Assembly (NCBI GenBank): GCA_041687335.1
Contig: JAWLCE010000005.1
Coordinates: 1-64,000 of the forward strand
Length of the DNA stretch: 64,000 nt
Source: JAJFUE01 sp041687335
Lineage (GTDB): Bacteria; Sumerlaeota; Sumerlaeia; MVZB01
Reading direction: 5' to 3'
Shown: positions 8,486-18,158 of the stretch, piece after piece
Numbering within the stretch: position 1 is the stretch's first letter
How the letters are laid out: every line of letters starts with the position of its first letter
Translations under genes and position numbers: made by a program
The notes under the pieces: model-generated
The model's database searches: none
The model's input: the letters and a program-made list of their open reading frames with translations, nothing else
What the model was told of the DNA's origin: nothing

Positions 8486-9181
8486 CTATTTCAGCAGGCT
8501 GGAGAAGGCGGTCTCGATGCCTTTGTCCATGCCGGTGAAGCCCATGAAGGCCATGGCGAGGATGCCGGCGACCACCAGCGCCACACCGGCGCCGCGCAGC
8601 GGGCGGGGGACGTCGGCCAGGTCCAGTTCCTCGCGGATGCCCGCCATCAGCACGATGGCGATGGTGAAGCCGACGCCGCCGCCGACGGCCAGCGCCAGGG
8701 CCTGATGCAGGCCCCAGAGGGCCTTGGGGTCGGCCAGGTTCTGCATGATCAGCAGGCAGGCGAAGAGGATGGCGCAATTGGTGGTGATCAGGGGGAGGAA
8801 GACGCCGAAGCTCTTGTAGAGGGGCGGAAAGAACCGGCGGACGTACATCTCGACGAACTGGACCGAACTGGCGATGACGAAGATATAGACGATGTAGCTG
8901 AGGACGGAGAGGTTGATCGTGACGGCCGGGTCGCCGCCGAGCTGAGTCCAGACCCAGCCGGGCAGGGGGGCGCCGGGGCGCAGGATGAAATAGGTGAAGA
9001 TCCAGCTCAGGGTGGCGGCGATGGCGATGACGAAGGTGACGGCACAGCCCATGCCGAAGGCGGTATCGATGCGGCGGGAGACGCCCAGGAAGGGGCAGAT
9101 GCCGACGAAGTAATGCAGCACGAAGTTGTTGATCAACGCCGCGCTGATAAAGATCAGGATCAGGCTACCGATGGTGTCCAT
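8486..9181 (-). CDS. rnfA: Rnf electron transport complex subunit A
   Basis: 231 aa, integral membrane protein with about six helices. Diagnostic motifs are INNFVLHYFVGICPFLGVS near the start and LITTNCAILFACLL in the middle. The Cys residues in these two half-repeats can hold the intramembrane Fe-S cluster shared with RnfE. The extra loop around residues 70-90 (LRPGAPLPGW) makes it slightly longer than the roughly 193 aa of the gammaproteobacterial subunit. Its ATG lies 22 bp inside the end of rnfE, so translation is probably coupled. Confidence 0.96.
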   Translation of the reverse strand: MDTIGSLILIFISAALINNFVLHYFVGICPFLGVSRRIDTAFGMGCAVTFVIAIAATLSWIFTYFILRPGAPLPGWVWTQLGGDPAVTINLSVLSYIVYIFVIASSVQFVEMYVRRFFPPLYKSFGVFLPLITTNCAILFACLLIMQNLADPKALWGLHQALALAVGGGVGFTIAIVLMAGIREELDLADVPRPLRGAGVALVVAGILAMAFMGFTGMDKGIETAFSSLLK

Positions 9182-9825
9182 GCTTTCCCCTCCTCGCGCT
9201 CACGGCGGCGCCGACGGGCGGCGCGCCACATTCCAATGCCCTCGACCAGTCCCAGCAGCAGCCCCAGGGTCAGGAAGGCCCCCGGCGGCAGAATCATGAT
9301 GCCCCAGCCCGGCCAGCTCTCGGGAAGCACCTGGAGGCCGAAGATGCGACCGGTGCCGAGCAGCTCGCGGACGGCGGCGATGGAGGCCAGCGCGACCATG
9401 AAGCCGAGCGACATGCCGACGGCGTCGGCGAGGGCCACGCGCACGGACTGCTTGCTGGCGCAGATCTCGCAGCGCGAGATGATGATGCAGTTGACGATGA
9501 TCAGCGGAACGTAGGGACCGAGGGTCTTGCTCATCGACCACATGTAGGCGGCCAGGAAGCGGTCGGCGATAGTCACGAAGGTGGCGATGGTGAGGGTGAA
9601 GACGAGAATCCGCAGGTGGGGCTTGAGCAGGCCGCGGATGAGGGAGATCATCAGGTTGGCGCAGATGAGGACGAAGGCGGTGGCCCCCGCCATCGTCAGC
9701 GCCGGCTGCAGGGCGGCGGTGACCGCCAAGGTGGGGCACATGCCGAGCAACTGGCGATAGACCGGGTTCTCGGGCAGGATGCCGTTGATGAAACGTTCGG
9801 CCGCAGTCGGCCCGCCGTCAGACAT
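9160..9825 (-). CDS. rnfE: Rnf electron transport complex subunit E
   Basis: 221 aa from the ATG at 9825, with AAGGAG 9 bp upstream. The longer open frame to 10017 overlaps rnfG in a frame without similarity. Six-helix membrane subunit homologous to RnfA. PENPVYRQLLGMCPTLAVT and LIIVNCIIISRCEICA carry the paired Cys motifs of the RnfA/RnfE family, though the second is followed by an extra Cys pair. The start overlaps the rnfG stop by 8 bp. Confidence 0.95.
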   Translation of the reverse strand: MSDGGPTAAERFINGILPENPVYRQLLGMCPTLAVTAALQPALTMAGATAFVLICANLMISLIRGLLKPHLRILVFTLTIATFVTIADRFLAAYMWSMSKTLGPYVPLIIVNCIIISRCEICASKQSVRVALADAVGMSLGFMVALASIAAVRELLGTGRIFGLQVLPESWPGWGIMILPPGAFLTLGLLLGLVEGIGMWRAARRRRREREEGKAWTPSVA

Positions 9826-10483
9826 CGTCGCCACTCCTTGAGTCGGACTGGACCGGCGCCGGGGCCGGCAGGGTCGGGAACTGACCGGGGTCGGGTGTGG
9901 GCGGGACCTCGTAGCCGCGGATGGCGAGGACCGCGCGGTTGACCTGCTGGGCCACGCTTTCGGAGCTGACGGTGGCGCCGCTGAGGGCCTGGACCTCGTT
10001 GTCGGCCCGGGGTTCACGCTTGACGATGGCCAGCGGCGGTTCCACCGGCTTGCCGGCGAAGCGCTCGCGGAAGTAGTCGCGCGTAATGTAGTCGCCCAAG
10101 CCGGGGGTTTCCACCTGCTCGAGAATATAGATGCCTGTGATGGTCTGGCGGTCGGCGGTGAGGCCGACCAGCAGATCGATGCGGCCGGCGAAGCCTTGGC
10201 CGCTGGAGGCGATCACCCAGCCGCGGTGGCTGCCGGCCTCGTCGAAGGCCTGATAAGCGCGCCAGTCCTGGCCGTCGGGGCTGGTGAAATCCAGTGGGAG
10301 GGTGGCGGACTGGAGGGCGCCGGGGACGAGCGTGGGGATGACGCTGTAGGTCTCGTTTTTGCGGTTCTCGTCGATCCGGCCGGTGAGGCCGAGCTGGACG
10401 CCGGCCAGCGCGGCGCCGTAGAGCAGCGCCAGCATGATGACCAGCCAGGCCTGACGGATGAAATCGGTGCGCGTCGGTTTCAT
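9818..10483 (-). CDS. rnfG: Rnf electron transport complex subunit G (FMN-binding)
   Basis: 221 aa. One N-terminal membrane helix (about residues 12-33) and an extracytoplasmic FMN-binding domain. The flavinylation motif SGATVSS appears at about residues 166-172, where FMN is bound covalently to the Thr by ApbE in this family. ETPGLGDYI is also conserved. The tail is Pro-rich and not conserved. No ApbE gene is in the window. The start codon overlaps the rnfD stop by 4 bp. Confidence 0.95.
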   Translation of the reverse strand: MKPTRTDFIRQAWLVIMLALLYGAALAGVQLGLTGRIDENRKNETYSVIPTLVPGALQSATLPLDFTSPDGQDWRAYQAFDEAGSHRGWVIASSGQGFAGRIDLLVGLTADRQTITGIYILEQVETPGLGDYITRDYFRERFAGKPVEPPLAIVKREPRADNEVQALSGATVSSESVAQQVNRAVLAIRGYEVPPTPDPGQFPTLPAPAPVQSDSRSGDDV

Positions 10484-11520
10484 GCCTTCGCCTCCTGGGG
10501 CTTGGGCCGCCAGCCGAGCGGCTGGGGGATCGTCCAGCGATTGATGACGGGAACTGCGGCGTTCATGATGAGGACGGCGAACATGACGCCGCCGGGATAG
10601 CTGCTGAAGACCCGGATCATCACGACAAAGACGCCGATGCCGACGCCGAAGATCCAGCGCCCGCGTGGGGTGATCGGACTGGTGACGGGGTCGGTGGCGA
10701 TGAAGAAGGCGCCAAAGACGAGGGCGCCGGAAAAGAGCTGTTCTGGGACGGTGAGGGACGTGAAGCCGGCCAGGCGGCAGGCGAGGGCCATCGCGGCGGC
10801 ACCGGCGAGGACGGCGGCCGGAATCTGCCAGACGGCGGCGCGCCGCCAGATCAGCCAGGCACCGCCCAGCAGCGCAGCCAGAATGCTGGTCTCGCCGAGC
10901 GAGCCGTTATGGGCGCCGGCCAGCAGCGCGGTGAGCGAGGGGAGCCCGGCGCCGGCGGCTTCCTTGGCGGCGGCCAGCGGGGTGGCCTGGGAGAGGACGC
11001 CTAGGGCATCGGGATCGACGAAGGCCGAGGCACCGAGGGCGGCGGCGAAGCTGAGCATGACGAAGGCGCGGCCGACCATGGCGGGGTTGAAGATATTGAA
11101 GCCGAGGCCGCCGAAGACCCACTTGCCCAGGCCGATGGCGACGGCCGCGCCGATCACCGCCACATACCAGGGTGAGGACCAGGGCAGCGAGAGGCCGAGG
11201 ATGACGCCGGTGATGGCGGCCGAGCCGTCCATGATGGTGAGCGAGCGGCCGCGGGCGGCGGTCAGGGCGGCCTCGACGCCGAGGCAGGTCAGCACGCAGA
11301 GGCCGACCTGGACGATGGCGGCCCAGCCGAAGAACCAGACGGACATCACCATGACCGGGGTGAGGCCGATCAGGACGTCGCGCATGATGGTGGCGGTGGT
11401 GGCGGAGGTGCCCAGATGGGGCGAGGGTCCGACCTCCAGCGCGGGCGCGGCTGGGGCCTGTGGCGGGGAGCCGGCCTGTTGGGGCGCGGTCGGCAGTACT
11501 TCGGCGGGGGTCCTGGCCAT
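10480..11520 (-). CDS. rnfD: Rnf electron transport complex subunit D (FMN-binding)
   Basis: 346 aa from the ATG at 11520. An open frame extends further upstream, but that part only overlaps rnfC out of frame. A Pro/Ala-rich cytoplasmic N-terminus of about 35 residues precedes SPHLGTSATTATIMRDVLIGL, typical of RnfD. Multiple membrane helices follow. GGLGFNIFNPAMVGRAF is diagnostic, and the LSQATPLAAAK stretch holds the Thr used for covalent FMN. FIATDPVTSPITPRGRW is the other conserved block. Confidence 0.95.
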   Translation of the reverse strand: MARTPAEVLPTAPQQAGSPPQAPAAPALEVGPSPHLGTSATTATIMRDVLIGLTPVMVMSVWFFGWAAIVQVGLCVLTCLGVEAALTAARGRSLTIMDGSAAITGVILGLSLPWSSPWYVAVIGAAVAIGLGKWVFGGLGFNIFNPAMVGRAFVMLSFAAALGASAFVDPDALGVLSQATPLAAAKEAAGAGLPSLTALLAGAHNGSLGETSILAALLGGAWLIWRRAAVWQIPAAVLAGAAAMALACRLAGFTSLTVPEQLFSGALVFGAFFIATDPVTSPITPRGRWIFGVGIGVFVVMIRVFSSYPGGVMFAVLIMNAAVPVINRWTIPQPLGWRPKPQEAKA

Positions 11521-11534
11521 TCGCTTCCAGCCTT

Positions 11535-12896
11535 TCACTTGCTTTGGGCGGCGCGCAGTTGGAGCTTGCCCACGCGCACCAGTTGCACGAGGGGCAGGCG
11601 GGCGGGGCAGCTCCAGGCGCAACTGCCGCACTCCATGCAGGCCATGATGTGATAACGGTCGAGCAGGTCGGCGCGGCCGGCGCGGGCGGCGAGGGCCAGA
11701 CGCGTCGGCAGCAGGTTCATCGGGCAGGCGTCGACGCAGCGGCCGCAGCGCACGCAGCTGGTCTCGTCGGCGGCGGCGAGGTCGGCGCGGGTCATGACGG
11801 TGATGCCGCTGGTGCCCTTGGTGACGGGGGCGGCGAGGTCGCCGACGGCGAAGCCCATCATCGGGCCACCGGCGATGACGCGGGCGGCCTCGGGGAGCAG
11901 GCCGCCGCAGAAGGCGATCAGGTCGGTGAAGCTGGCGCCGATGGGGGCGAGCACGTTCCTGGGCTGGGCGATGCCGCCGCCGGTGACGGTGACGATGCGG
12001 TGGGTCAGCGGCTTGCCGCGCAGGACGGCGCGCGCGAGGGCGGCGGCGGTGGTGACGTTGATCACGACGACGCCGACATCGAGCGGCAGGCCGCCGAGCG
12101 GGACCTTGCGGCCGGTGAGGGCGTCGATGAGCTGCTTCTCGCTGCCCTGGGGATACTTGGTTTCGAGCGGCTGGATTTGCAGGGGCGTGCCGGCGGCGGC
12201 GGCGCGCAGCGAGGCGATGGCGCGGGGCTTGTTGTCCTCGATGCCGAGGACGGCGCGGCGGGCGCCGGTGGCGTGGAGGGCCAGCAGCGCGCCAGTCACG
12301 ATCGGGGCCGGGGCCTCGGTCATCAGCCGGTCGTCGGCGGTGAGGAAAGGCTCGCACTCGCAGCCGTTGATGACGAGGGTGTCGATCGGCTTTTTCTCGT
12401 TGCGCAGCAGCTTGACGTGGGTCGGGAAGGCGGCGCCGCCGAGGCCGACGAGGCCGGCCGCACGGGCGGCGTCGGCGATCGCCTTGGGCTCGTATTGATC
12501 AAGGCCTGTGGTCGGCCAGACCCCGCCGAAGTGGTCCTCGTAAAGCTCGCGGCCGGAGAGCGGCTGCTCGGGATCGGGCTTGATCGGGATGACGGGGACG
12601 TGGCGGCCGTTGGGGAGGGTGGCCATCGCTTCCTTGGCGGCCTTGCCCGAGGCGCTGGCGTGGACGGGGGCCGAGATGAAACCCTGGGCCTCGCCGATGA
12701 CGTCGCCCAAGGCGACCGGGTCGCGGGGCTTGACCGTGGCGACGCAGGGGGCGCCGGTGTGCTGGAGCAGGGCGATGTGGAGGGCGGCCGGGGTCGGCAG
12801 CACCTCGATGGCCGCATCGCTGGCCCACTGCTTGTGCTCGCCCGGATGGATGCCGCGGGCGAATGTTGCGGCGTTTTTGGTCGCTGTGGTGCTCAT
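11535..12896 (-). CDS. rnfC: Rnf electron transport complex subunit C
   Basis: 453 aa. This peripheral subunit exchanges electrons with NAD+. GLVGLGGAAFPTHVKL and INGCECEPFLTAD mark the NADH/FMN-binding fold shared with complex I NuoF. A SLBB-like segment follows, then two [4Fe-4S] motifs near the C-terminus (CVRCGRCVDACP and CMECGSCAWSCP). The start lies one base past the stop of the small upstream gene (TGA-C-ATG), so the two are almost certainly coupled. The gene order C-D-G-E-A-B is that of clostridial-type rnf operons. Confidence 0.96.
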   Translation of the reverse strand: MSTTATKNAATFARGIHPGEHKQWASDAAIEVLPTPAALHIALLQHTGAPCVATVKPRDPVALGDVIGEAQGFISAPVHASASGKAAKEAMATLPNGRHVPVIPIKPDPEQPLSGRELYEDHFGGVWPTTGLDQYEPKAIADAARAAGLVGLGGAAFPTHVKLLRNEKKPIDTLVINGCECEPFLTADDRLMTEAPAPIVTGALLALHATGARRAVLGIEDNKPRAIASLRAAAAGTPLQIQPLETKYPQGSEKQLIDALTGRKVPLGGLPLDVGVVVINVTTAAALARAVLRGKPLTHRIVTVTGGGIAQPRNVLAPIGASFTDLIAFCGGLLPEAARVIAGGPMMGFAVGDLAAPVTKGTSGITVMTRADLAAADETSCVRCGRCVDACPMNLLPTRLALAARAGRADLLDRYHIMACMECGSCAWSCPARLPLVQLVRVGKLQLRAAQSK

Positions 12897-12897
12897 G

Positions 12898-13188
12898 TCA
12901 GCTCCTTGACCCGTCTGCGGTTTTGAGGCCCCGCTGGACCAGCCGCGCCAGAACGATGCCGATGGCCAGTCCGGTCGTGCCCCCGGCCACCTGCCCCAGG
13001 GCCCCGTTCGCCAGCGCCGCCCCCGCCAGAGCCAGCAGGAGCGGCAGGAGGAAGACGGCCGCCGCGGCGACGGCCAAGGGCCAGCCCGCCAGCGCGGCGG
13101 GATCGTGCTGCTGCTGCTCCCATTCGCTGAGGGGACATTTCTCGCAATCGGTGGAGCAGGTCGAGGGGGGGTGAAACGGGGTGGACAT
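12898..13188 (-). CDS. Small RseC-like membrane protein with N-terminal Cys motif
   Basis: 96 aa from the ATG at 13188. An in-frame TTG at 13215 is less likely because the best promoter would start transcription near it. Two membrane helices (about 37-58 and 68-88) with VFLLPLLLALAG and GLAIGIVLARLV match the membrane half of the RseC/MucC family, known from the SoxR-reducing system and often found at the head of rnf operons. The cytoplasmic N-terminal domain of that family is missing. Instead a short leader holds C11, C15 and C18 (CX3CX2C), a spacing that could ligate a metal or cluster. It is the first gene of the rnf operon, so a role in assembling or tuning Rnf is inferred. Confidence 0.65.
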   Translation of the reverse strand: MSTPFHPPSTCSTDCEKCPLSEWEQQQHDPAALAGWPLAVAAAAVFLLPLLLALAGAALANGALGQVAGGTTGLAIGIVLARLVQRGLKTADGSRS

Positions 13189-13216
13189 GACCGTAACCAG
13201 CCACAGTTTTGGCAAT

Positions 13217-13245
13217 ATCCTAACTCACGAAAGAGAGGAGTTCAA
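13217..13245 (-). promoter_or_regulatory. Candidate sigma70-type promoter of the rnf operon
   Basis: Reading the minus strand, TTGAAC (13240-13245) and TAGGAT (13217-13222) are separated by 17 bp. Transcription would begin near 13210, about 22 bases before the ATG at 13188. Each hexamer matches the consensus at four positions. The site is plausible by spacing and position only. Confidence 0.45.
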
Positions 13246-13361
13246 GGTATTCTTATCCGTTGAGGTCATGAATTCGTAAGTCCAGGCGCGCCAGCGGTTG
13301 ATGGGGGCAATCGGCGGGCGCGGGAGGCCGAGGGGAGCGTTTTTTTGTAGAAATCGGCACT

Positions 13362-14424
13362 TCAGCGGGCACCGCCGCCGCCTTGCAGGCGCGGGTCGAT
13401 GACGTCGCGCAGGGCGTCGCCGACCAGGTTGAAGGCCAGCACGGCGAGGAAGATCGCGATGCAGGGCGGGAAGATCAGGTGGGGGGCGGTGATCAGGTTG
13501 TCGTAGCCCGAGCGCAACATGTTGCCCCAGCTGGGGTAGGGAGGCTGGACGCCGAAGCCGAGCCAGGAGAGGCCGGCCTCGACCAAAATCGCGGTGGCGA
13601 TGCCGAAGGTGACGCTGATGAGGACGGGGGCCAGCGAGTTGGGCAGCAGGTGGCGGAAGATGATGCGGCCGTGGCCGGCGCCCAGGGCGCGGGCGGCCTG
13701 GGTGTAGTCGAGCCCGCGCAGGCGGATGATCTCGCCGCGCGAGTAGCGGGCGATGCCGACCCAGCTGGTCAGGCCGATGACGATCATGACGTTTTCGATG
13801 CGCGGGGGGAACCAGGCGAGGATCGCCAGGATGAGGAAAAAGGTCGGGAAGCAGGCGACGATCTCGATGAAGCGCGAGATGGCGATGTCGGTCCAGCCGC
13901 CGGCGTAACCGGCGATGGCGCCGAAGAAGAGGCCGATGACGACGGCAATGCCCATCGAGATGAAGCCGACGCGCATCGAGACGCCGGTGCCATGGATCAT
14001 GCGCGCCATCACGTCGCGGCCGACCTCGTCGGTGCCGAGCCAGTGACTGGCGGAGGGGGGCTGGAGGGGGGCGTCGCCAATCTCGAGCGGGCCGTGGGGG
14101 ATCGGCGGCCAGATCGCCCAGTCGCCGCGGGCGGGGTCGAGCGCGCCCTTGACGCTGAAGCCAGGCCAGCTGAAGGGGGGGCTCTTGGGCACCAGGCGGT
14201 CGATGCCGGGGAACTGGTGGAAGGTATCGAGCAGGGCGGGGAAGTAGAAATTGCCCTCGTAGCGCACGACGATCGGGTCGCCGCTGGCGAGCAGGGGCGA
14301 CATGAAGGCGAGGACGAACATGATGGCGACGATGGTGAGGCCGGCCATGCCCAACCGATAGCCGCGATAGCGGCGCCAGGTCAGGCGCCAGAAGCCGGGG
14401 GATTTGATTTGCATGACGGGCGCG

Positions 14425-14432
<8 letters not shown>
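13362..14432 (-). CDS. Peptide-type ABC transporter permease (OppC/DppC family)
   Basis: 356 aa. Inner-membrane permease with an N-terminal helix (about 28-50), a long periplasmic loop (about 50-135) and five further helices. The coupling EAA loop reads ARALGAGHGRIIFRHLLPNS (about 250-270). HWLGTDEVGRDVMARMIHG is the typical DppC block. The start overlaps the end of the oppB-like gene by 8 bp, preceded by GGTGAG. The ATPase genes of the importer are not in the window, so it probably uses OppD/OppF subunits encoded elsewhere. Confidence 0.93.
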
Positions 14433-15642
<1,210 letters not shown>

Positions 15643-15656
15643 CACGCCCCCAACGT

Positions 15657-17396
15657 TTAATGTAGCGACATCTCTGCCGGTACCCACCACTTGGAGTAAC
15701 CGGGGTAATGGCCGTGGATGCCGCGCGGAGAGAAATTGACTCCGCGGATCTTGTTGTTGAGGACGAACGTCGCCGCCTGGTTCCAGATGAACAGCGACGG
15801 CTGGTCCTCGTAGATCAGCTTCTGGATCTCACCGAAATACTCCGCCCGCTTCTGCTCGTCAAACTCGCGCACGACCAGCTCAAACAGCTCGTCCACGCGC
15901 GGGTTCGAGTAGCCACCGTAGTTGCGCCCCTCCTTGTGCATCTCGCTCTTCCAGATATTGTCGCTCGTGTCAGGATACACCCCCGTTCCCCAGCCGGCCA
16001 GATATGCTTGAAAGTCGCGCGCCTCCGTGCGGGAGAACAGCGCAGCCACCTCCATCGTCCGTAGCGACATCTCGATCCCCAGCCGGCGCAGGTCCTGCTG
16101 GAAAACCGCAGCCGCGTTCGCCCGCTCAGGCTGTCCCTGCGCGAACAGCAGCTCGAACGCAAAACGCACACGTTGCCCATCAATTACTTTGTAGCGCCAG
16201 CCGTCGGTCTCGTCGCGCAGCCAGCCGGCCTCATCGAGCAGCTGCGCAGCCCGTGCCGGGTCGTACTCGATCGGCTCGATCTCCTCATTGAACATCCAGG
16301 AGTCGGGGTGAAAGATCCCCAAGCACTGCGTGTTGAGCCCGTAGCCCACCGTGCGCAGCACGTGCGGCATGTTGAACGCATGCGCCAGCGCGTGGCGCAC
16401 CTTGAGATCCTGGAAGAACGGCACCGAGGGGTTCTTCTGATTCCAAGTTATATGGATGTAGGTCCACGAGGAGCTGAGAGCCTTGTTCCCGATTTGGGCA
16501 AATCTTGAGTCATTGGTCTCGAAGGCAAACTGCTGCGACGTAACCTCCAACTCGTCGAGCTGGCCCTGATTGAACAGTTGCAGCGACGTGTTGCGGTCGG
16601 GTTGGATCTTCAGCACGATCCGCTTCCAGTAAGGCTTTTCGCCAGGGTAGTCTTCCCAGCGCTCGTAGACCAGCCGGTCCTCTGGGATCCACTCCACCAG
16701 CTTGTAGGGGCCGTTGCCGATAACCTGCTGGCGTGCGTAGCGGGTATAGTACTCGCTCTGTCGCATGGTCGGGTCCTTGGCGCGCTCTTCGGGGTTGCCG
16801 AAAATATGCTTGGGCACCAATGGGGTGCCGGAGACTTCCCACTTGTTGATCGGCAGCGATTCCTTCATCACAATTCGTAGCGTGCGCGCGTCAATCGCCT
16901 CCATCGACTCGATTTGACGGGCGCGGTCACGGAAGGTCAACGCTGGTACCTGTTCATCGAGCACCGCCTGCCATGAAAAGACGAAGTCCTCGGCAGTCAG
17001 CGGGTGCCCGTCGTGCCACTTCAGACCCTCCTGTAGCACGAACGTCCACTCACGCTGGTCCTCGGACGCTTCATAAGACTCAACCATGTCGGGGTTGACC
17101 ATCCACTCAAAGTCCGCGTCGAAGCTTGTCAGCCCCTCAAAGAGCGGCCCCTGTCCATAGCTGTCATACGTCGTCGAGTAAAAAAGCGGGTTGAGCGTGT
17201 TGGGGCTGCCGGGGGAGTGGCGATAGAGGGTCTGGCCGGTGGCGACGGCGGCGGGGTCGTCGGGGAAGGGCTCAAGCATCTGGGGCGGGTTGACCAGCGG
17301 GTCCTCGGCGGGGTCGTAGGTGCGGTCGACCGGTTGGCAGGCAGCCAAGGCCAGGGCGGCCAGGCCGAGGGCGATCCAGGAGGTCAGTTTGTGCAC
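15657..17396 (-). CDS. Peptide/nickel-type ABC transporter substrate-binding lipoprotein (SBP family 5)
   Basis: 579 aa. The start is GTG at 17396, with AAGGA about 10 bp upstream. The lipoprotein signal ends in LALAAC (Cys 19). Family-5 features are LNPLFYSTTYDSYGQGPLFEGL, EGLKWHDGHPLTAEDFVFSW, GNGPYKLVEW and a C-terminal LIYEDQPSLFIWN. It captures an oligopeptide or similar ligand in the periplasm for the two downstream permeases; the ligand is unknown. The first 60 or so codons share the G-rich plus-strand skew of the region, but the rest of the gene is C-rich, which suggests recombination within the gene. Confidence 0.92.
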   Translation of the reverse strand: MHKLTSWIALGLAALALAACQPVDRTYDPAEDPLVNPPQMLEPFPDDPAAVATGQTLYRHSPGSPNTLNPLFYSTTYDSYGQGPLFEGLTSFDADFEWMVNPDMVESYEASEDQREWTFVLQEGLKWHDGHPLTAEDFVFSWQAVLDEQVPALTFRDRARQIESMEAIDARTLRIVMKESLPINKWEVSGTPLVPKHIFGNPEERAKDPTMRQSEYYTRYARQQVIGNGPYKLVEWIPEDRLVYERWEDYPGEKPYWKRIVLKIQPDRNTSLQLFNQGQLDELEVTSQQFAFETNDSRFAQIGNKALSSSWTYIHITWNQKNPSVPFFQDLKVRHALAHAFNMPHVLRTVGYGLNTQCLGIFHPDSWMFNEEIEPIEYDPARAAQLLDEAGWLRDETDGWRYKVIDGQRVRFAFELLFAQGQPERANAAAVFQQDLRRLGIEMSLRTMEVAALFSRTEARDFQAYLAGWGTGVYPDTSDNIWKSEMHKEGRNYGGYSNPRVDELFELVVREFDEQKRAEYFGEIQKLIYEDQPSLFIWNQAATFVLNNKIRGVNFSPRGIHGHYPGYSKWWVPAEMSLH

Positions 17397-17501
17397 GTGT
17401 GGCGTGTCCTTGATGTGATGCGAGCCGTGGGATGCGAGCGGGCCGGCCGTGGGGGCGGGGGGATGTGACCCCGCTCCGGCCGCCGCCGCATGCTGGATAG
17501 C

Positions 17502-17530
17502 ATCTTAGCTTCAATCTATTGGAGATGCAA
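17502..17530 (-). promoter_or_regulatory. Candidate promoter upstream of the ABC importer genes
   Basis: On the minus strand, TTGCAT (17525-17530) and TAAGAT (17502-17507) lie 17 bp apart, about 105 bp upstream of the GTG start. The region is locally AT-rich in a GC-rich setting, as expected of a promoter, but the hexamer matches are weak. Confidence 0.35.
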
Positions 17531-18158
17531 GTTCATGCGCATGAAAAGGAACGCGCGGGGGGCATCTTGAAATGCTGCCGGGAAGGGTAGGTCGGGTGGG
17601 ACAGCGGTGGGGATATCAGCACATGCCGCTCCTAACGGAGCTCTGACCCGGGGGGTGTTGGTTGCTACAAACATGCCGCTCCTCCGGAGCTATGTGCCCC
17701 GTCCGGGGCTGTTTCACGCGAGCCATCATTGGCCTTCGCTCGATGCGGCACGGCACGCTAAACACATACTCGAAGGTGAAATGTGTTTAGCGGGAGGTGG
17801 TGTCACAGGCCGCTCCACCGGAGCTAACTGGCCTCCGGGGCTGTTTCGCGCCAGCCCGCGGCCCTCGCTCGATGCGGCTGCTTTCGATCGGAGTGTCGCC
17901 CCTGCCGGGGCTTGTGGGTTTCATTTGACCCCCACCCATGGCTCACGCCATGGGCTACCGAAGTATCGCCCCTGCCGGGGCTTATGTGGCCGGCAGGGAC
18001 GGCAAGGTATCGAGTGGTTCCTTGGCCTGGACAGGGACTTCCAAAGGATCAACGGTTCGGCAAAGGTCGCTAAACATATATGGCGCTATGAACCGAAACT
18101 GGAGGCGATGTCGGGTCGAAGACCCGACCTACCACGTTTAAGTCGTCCGAAAGCGGGG
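17531..18158. repeat. Cluster of extragenic hairpin repeats (CGCTCC-GGAGC and CCTGCCGGGG types)
   Basis: No convincing gene is seen in about 630 bp. Repeating units include CTCCTAACGGAGCT, GTTGGTTGCTACAAACATG, CGCTCCTCCGGAGCT and CCCGTCCGGGGCTGTTTC, each with short internal palindromes. Others are GTCGCCCCTGCCGGGGCTT (twice), CTCGATGCGG (twice), CGCTAAACACATA and, at 18088-18130, GAACCGAAACTGGAGGCG followed by the palindrome TCGGGTCGAAGACCCGA. Related units return at 19.7-20.1 kb on the other side of the gene 18159-19622. Confidence 0.8.

Noticed and set aside
13189..13215. TTG at 13215 as the start of the small rnf-operon protein
   Set aside because: The extension (MPKLWLVTV) lies at or before the predicted transcription start and adds nothing conserved. 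The ATG at 13188 gives a compact protein.
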